Of a DNA stretch of 23,328 nucleotides, positions 22,501-23,328 are shown in pieces. Position 1 is the stretch's first letter. Every line of letters starts with the position of its first letter. Under the pieces are notes generated by a model. The model was not told the origin of the DNA. It saw nothing but the letters and a program-made list of their open reading frames with translations, and did not search any database. A program made the position numbers and the translations under genes. This DNA comes from DATDYA01 sp035289165 (lineage in GTDB: Bacteria > Patescibacteriota > Patescibacteriia > Magasanikbacterales > GWA2-37-8): NCBI GenBank assembly GCA_035289165.1, contig DATDYA010000039.1:1-23328 (forward strand), read 5' to 3'.

Positions 22501-22562
22501 AACCTAGCAAAGAAATTTGTAGCTATTGCGACTTTAAAGAAATTTGTGATTTTAGACTTTAA
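19524..22562 (+). CDS. UvrD/PcrA-type helicase fused to a Fe-S PD-(D/E)XK nuclease (AddB/RecB-like C-terminus)
   Basis: 1012 aa. Helicase part: Q-motif LNEAQQKAVEY, Walker A AGAGTGKT (33-40), motif Ia AVTFTEKATAEMEERV, Walker B ILVDEFQDTN, motif III GDDDQSIYKFRGA, motif IV VVLTENYRSGQKIL, motif V TIHGAKGLEFPYVF and motif VI RRLFYVGMTRAKKGLYL: a superfamily 1A 3'-5' translocase. C-terminal part (about 745-1012): nuclease with D897 (GQIDRID) and D911-x-K913 (TDYKTGK), framed by C761 in KKCPYQYR and C999-x2-C1002-x5-C1008, the four-cysteine pattern that holds a [4Fe-4S] cluster in AddB, Cas4 and related nucleases. It probably processes DNA double-strand ends for recombination. No partner subunit lies nearby. 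A lysine-rich insert is seen around 190-205 (KSKTKKTKKIGGDDDNEE). Upstream -10-like TAAAAT (19512-19517) has only a weak -35. Confidence 0.93.
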   Translation: MVETTKIKLETKGLNEAQQKAVEYNDGPLLIIAGAGTGKTTVITEKISYLIKNQIAKPEEILAVTFTEKATAEMEERVGNLVNFGTYDLTISTFHALAQSILEARGLDIGLPNNFKILNEVETWLLVRQNLDKFNLDYYRPLGNPTKFIHALLKHFSRCKDELITPDDYLHYAESVKLNTDNVTFTEIKSKTKKTKKIGGDDDNEELILEPKRLEEIANAYQVYNQLLLDHGALDFADLIQYTVKLLNERPKILKEYQNKYKFILVDEFQDTNWAQYALIKLLTKDIPKPRLTVVGDDDQSIYKFRGASVSNILQFKDDFPGTEEVVLTENYRSGQKILDLAYGFIQLNNPDRLEAKLKINKHLKAKQPWEGEVKFLYGQNAGDEARLVADKIKELKEENNLDWGDFAVLCRANKQAEQFIPVFLEKHIPYEFLSTAGLFRQKVVLDSMAFLRLLDNYHESGALFRVLNSPVYKLHHEDWSKLLQEAKRRAVSLYEVVLDAEKGNVDMTSEGREILTKLLKILDRCTKLVKTDPVAKILYTFWNESGYLQLLSNQVDEHYRDILHLQAMFSRLEKFSRENIESTVHAWLNYYEFILEYGEDNEVTDDLNSNTDAVKILTIHGAKGLEFPYVFIGNMVEQRFPSNNRGEAIELPLELVRESALPSGDHHLQEERRLFYVGMTRAKKGLYLTAAKNYGGVREKKISRFLKELDETSGLPLHDDPSAFTNIMDKFVTEEEVKNQPVFPIPESFSFSQLQAYKKCPYQYRFQFVLQIPTFGKGVFSFGRTMHLTLQKFYERIVELNSAKQNSLFAPSDEKVVTTNTVKKPNIEELLAIYYASWQDDWFNSTKQKKEYYAKGEEILREFYRLGETNGWTVPVGLESGFRFKLNGATIKGQIDRIDRGLDNKLILTDYKTGKPKDKLGFDDKEQLFIYQIAAGSVIELRNQGEVGELRYYYLDNNSVQNFLGKDEELEKVKTGIIETIENIKANKFEPKPSKEICSYCDFKEICDFRL

Positions 22563-22564
22563 CT

Positions 22565-22849
22565 ATGGACTCCTTAGCTAATATTTTTAGTAAACACAAA
22601 CGTTCGCCAATTCTTAAAAAAGTCCAGGCTTCACTTTTGGTTGAACGAGCTAATGATCTAATCAAAGATTATCTGAACCACCACGGTGAAATGGCCCGAG
22701 CGGTATATATTAAAGACAACACTTTAGCCGTCGCCTGTCTTAGTTCAGTGGTAGCCCAGGAGCTAAAACTACGTGAAATGCATCTGCTGAATGCTTTAAA
22801 TAAGGACCAAACTGGACAGAAGATTACGACGATAAAGTTTCTGTTATAA
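22565..22849 (+). CDS. DUF721/DciA-like protein
   Basis: 94 aa, 2 nt after the helicase gene. The second half (ARAVYIKDNTLAVACLSSVVAQELKLREMHLLNALN, then ITTIKFLL) matches the small KH-like domain of DUF721/DciA proteins: a beta strand with V/I pairs, the SSVVAQEL helix and the closing strand. DciA loads the replicative helicase DnaB in bacteria without DnaC or DnaI. The N-terminal 35 residues (LANIFSKHKRSPILKKVQASLLVERANDLIKDYL) are helical. DciA homologues in CPR are often this short; whether this one acts in replication is not shown. The stop codon lies in the loop of the terminator hairpin. Confidence 0.75.
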   Translation: MDSLANIFSKHKRSPILKKVQASLLVERANDLIKDYLNHHGEMARAVYIKDNTLAVACLSSVVAQELKLREMHLLNALNKDQTGQKITTIKFLL

Positions 22850-22862
22850 ACAGAAAACTTTT
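22835..22862 (+). terminator. Terminator hairpin overlapping the stop codon and the next -35 box
   Basis: AAGTTTCTGTT (22835-22845), loop ATA, then AACAGAAAACTT (22849-22860) with one bulged A, followed by TT. The TAA stop (22847-22849) lies at the loop. The TTGACC -35 box of the next promoter starts in the final T-run at 22861. The stem is AT-rich, so termination may be partial. Confidence 0.55.
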
Positions 22863-22889
22863 GACCAAAAATTGGAAACGTGGTATAAG
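22861..22889 (+). promoter_or_regulatory. Promoter of the right GC-rich gene
   Basis: TTGACC (22861-22866), 17 bp, TATAAG (22884-22889). Expected start near 22896, giving a leader of about 136 nt before the ATG at 23032. Confidence 0.75.
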
Positions 22890-22919
22890 GACAGCTCAAA
22901 AACTGTTCTTTATTTTGTT

Positions 22920-22970
22920 CCCAACTTTCTCTTTGTTTCATTTGTTAAAGTAGACAAAAAGAAGGTTGGG
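22920..22970 (+). promoter_or_regulatory. Long hairpin in the mRNA leader of the right GC-rich gene
   Basis: CCCAACTTTCTCTTTGT (22920-22936) pairs with ACAAAAAGAAGGTTGGG (22954-22970) over 17 positions with one U-G wobble and one C-A mismatch; loop 17 nt. It has the same size, place and loop length as the leader hairpin at 172-222 on the other flank, although the sequences differ. Confidence 0.72.
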
Positions 22971-23017
22971 ACACAAAGGGCGTCCTAACCAAAACACCCG
23001 TTCGTTTCGTAAATCAG

Positions 23018-23031
23018 AGAGGGGGAGAAGG
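23018..23031 (+). promoter_or_regulatory. Strong Shine-Dalgarno region of the right GC-rich gene
   Basis: A purine tract AGGGGGAGAAGG lies immediately before the ATG at 23032. It contrasts with the lack of such sequences before core genes, and the base at -1 is G instead of T. Confidence 0.7.
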
Positions 23032-23328
23032 ATGAGTTGGAGCCAGTTGGGTCTCTTCGCCGGCCAGTACATCTCTGGCGGCGATGTCACTCCGGAGAAT
23101 TTCCCGCCCGAATCTCCGGGCGATGTCCGACCGGTACGGGAGTACCGGTTCGACCGAAACATCCAGGGCCTCGAGGCCCTGGAGCGCCTCAGAAAAGAAG
23201 GCCTCGAAATCGCCCGACCGCGGGCGACGAGTGAGTACCTCGAAGATAACCCAGACCTGCAGAAGCAGTTCTCGGTGATCGGCGCCGGGGTGTGGCAGCC
23301 GCGCCCCGGGAAAATTCTCATGGTCCAG
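23032..23328 (+). CDS. Partial GC-rich gene of unknown function
   Basis: 99 codons are visible, open to the right edge. The start at 23032 is supported by the purine-rich ribosome binding site, the promoter at 22861-22889 and the hairpin leader. The product is hydrophilic, soluble in appearance, without a signal peptide or membrane segment, rich in R, E, P and G (MSWSQLGLFAGQYISGGD at the start; later IQGLEALERLRKEGLEIARP and VIGAGVWQPRPGK). I do not recognise a family. Composition differs sharply from the core: 39 of 60 bases at 23101-23160 are G or C, against 17 of 60 at 22501-22560. Together with the GC-rich gene at the left edge this suggests a separate gene class with its own expression signals, acquired or shaped by different codon selection. 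Confidence 0.7.
   Translation, partial: MSWSQLGLFAGQYISGGDVTPENFPPESPGDVRPVREYRFDRNIQGLEALERLRKEGLEIARPRATSEYLEDNPDLQKQFSVIGAGVWQPRPGKILMVQ

Noticed and set aside
22938..23321. 127-codon minus-strand frame opposite the right GC-rich gene
   Set aside because: Long antisense frames are expected in GC-rich DNA; it would run through the leader hairpin, and the plus-strand frame has promoter and ribosome binding site.
1..23328. CRISPR array, tRNA/rRNA genes, insertion sequences or prophage
   Set aside because: No regularly spaced repeats, no tRNA-like cloverleaf or rRNA sequence, and no transposase, integrase or phage proteins were recognised.

Overview
The window looks like a chromosomal segment of an uncultured, reduced-genome bacterium of the Candidate Phyla Radiation (Patescibacteria, Parcubacteria-like). 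This placement is an inference. It rests on tightly packed genes with 2-10 nt gaps or short overlaps, many short or pared-down versions of housekeeping proteins (prolyl-tRNA synthetase without an editing domain, a 129-aa ATP synthase delta subunit), small lineage-specific membrane proteins, and start codons that mostly lack a Shine-Dalgarno sequence. TGA is used as a stop (for example at the ends of the cysteine desulfurase and methyltransferase genes), so the recoded Gracilibacteria/Absconditabacteria are unlikely. No tRNA, rRNA, CRISPR array, transposase or integrase was recognised, and no stretch above 300 bases lacks a gene.

Layout. (1) 1-373: the start of a GC-rich minus-strand gene (carbonic-anhydrase-like) with its own promoter and a hairpin leader, divergent from proS. 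(2) 374-5862: proS, a DEDDy exonuclease, then an iron-sulfur supply block (Rrf2 regulator, cysteine desulfurase, membrane protein, IscU/NifU scaffold, NUDIX protein, ferredoxin), ended by a hairpin terminator. (3) 5866-10420: rsmI, a divergent sigma-factor-like protein, metG, cvpA-like and tatD. (4) 10451-17608: a complete F-type ATP synthase operon (atpZ/I-like, B, E, F, H, A, a small 2-TM membrane gene, G, D, C), ended by a perfect 17-bp hairpin. (5) 17607-19237: a minus-strand type II restriction-modification pair (putative N4-cytosine methyltransferase and MvaI/BcnI-family nuclease). (6) 19255-19453: a 42-codon gene encoding a protein with 11 cysteines, with its own promoter and a palindromic leader. 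(7) 19524-22862: a 1012-aa UvrD-type helicase with an Fe-S PD-(D/E)XK nuclease domain, then a DUF721/DciA-like protein. (8) 22861-23328: a GC-rich plus-strand gene of unknown function that runs off the end, again behind a strong promoter and a long hairpin leader.

How it works together. The Fe-S block could supply clusters to the ferredoxin, to the Rrf2 sensor and to the Fe-S nuclease-helicase. The ATP synthase operon is regulated at least by a promoter whose -35 box lies in a palindrome, and by hairpins around atpE, the gene for the high-copy c subunit. The strongest whole-window signals are: a T directly before the ATG in all 26 plus-strand genes of the AT-rich core; eight promoters with exactly 17-bp spacers; the hidden cysteine-rich miniprotein; and the matching promoter / long hairpin / leader design of the two GC-rich genes that flank the core.
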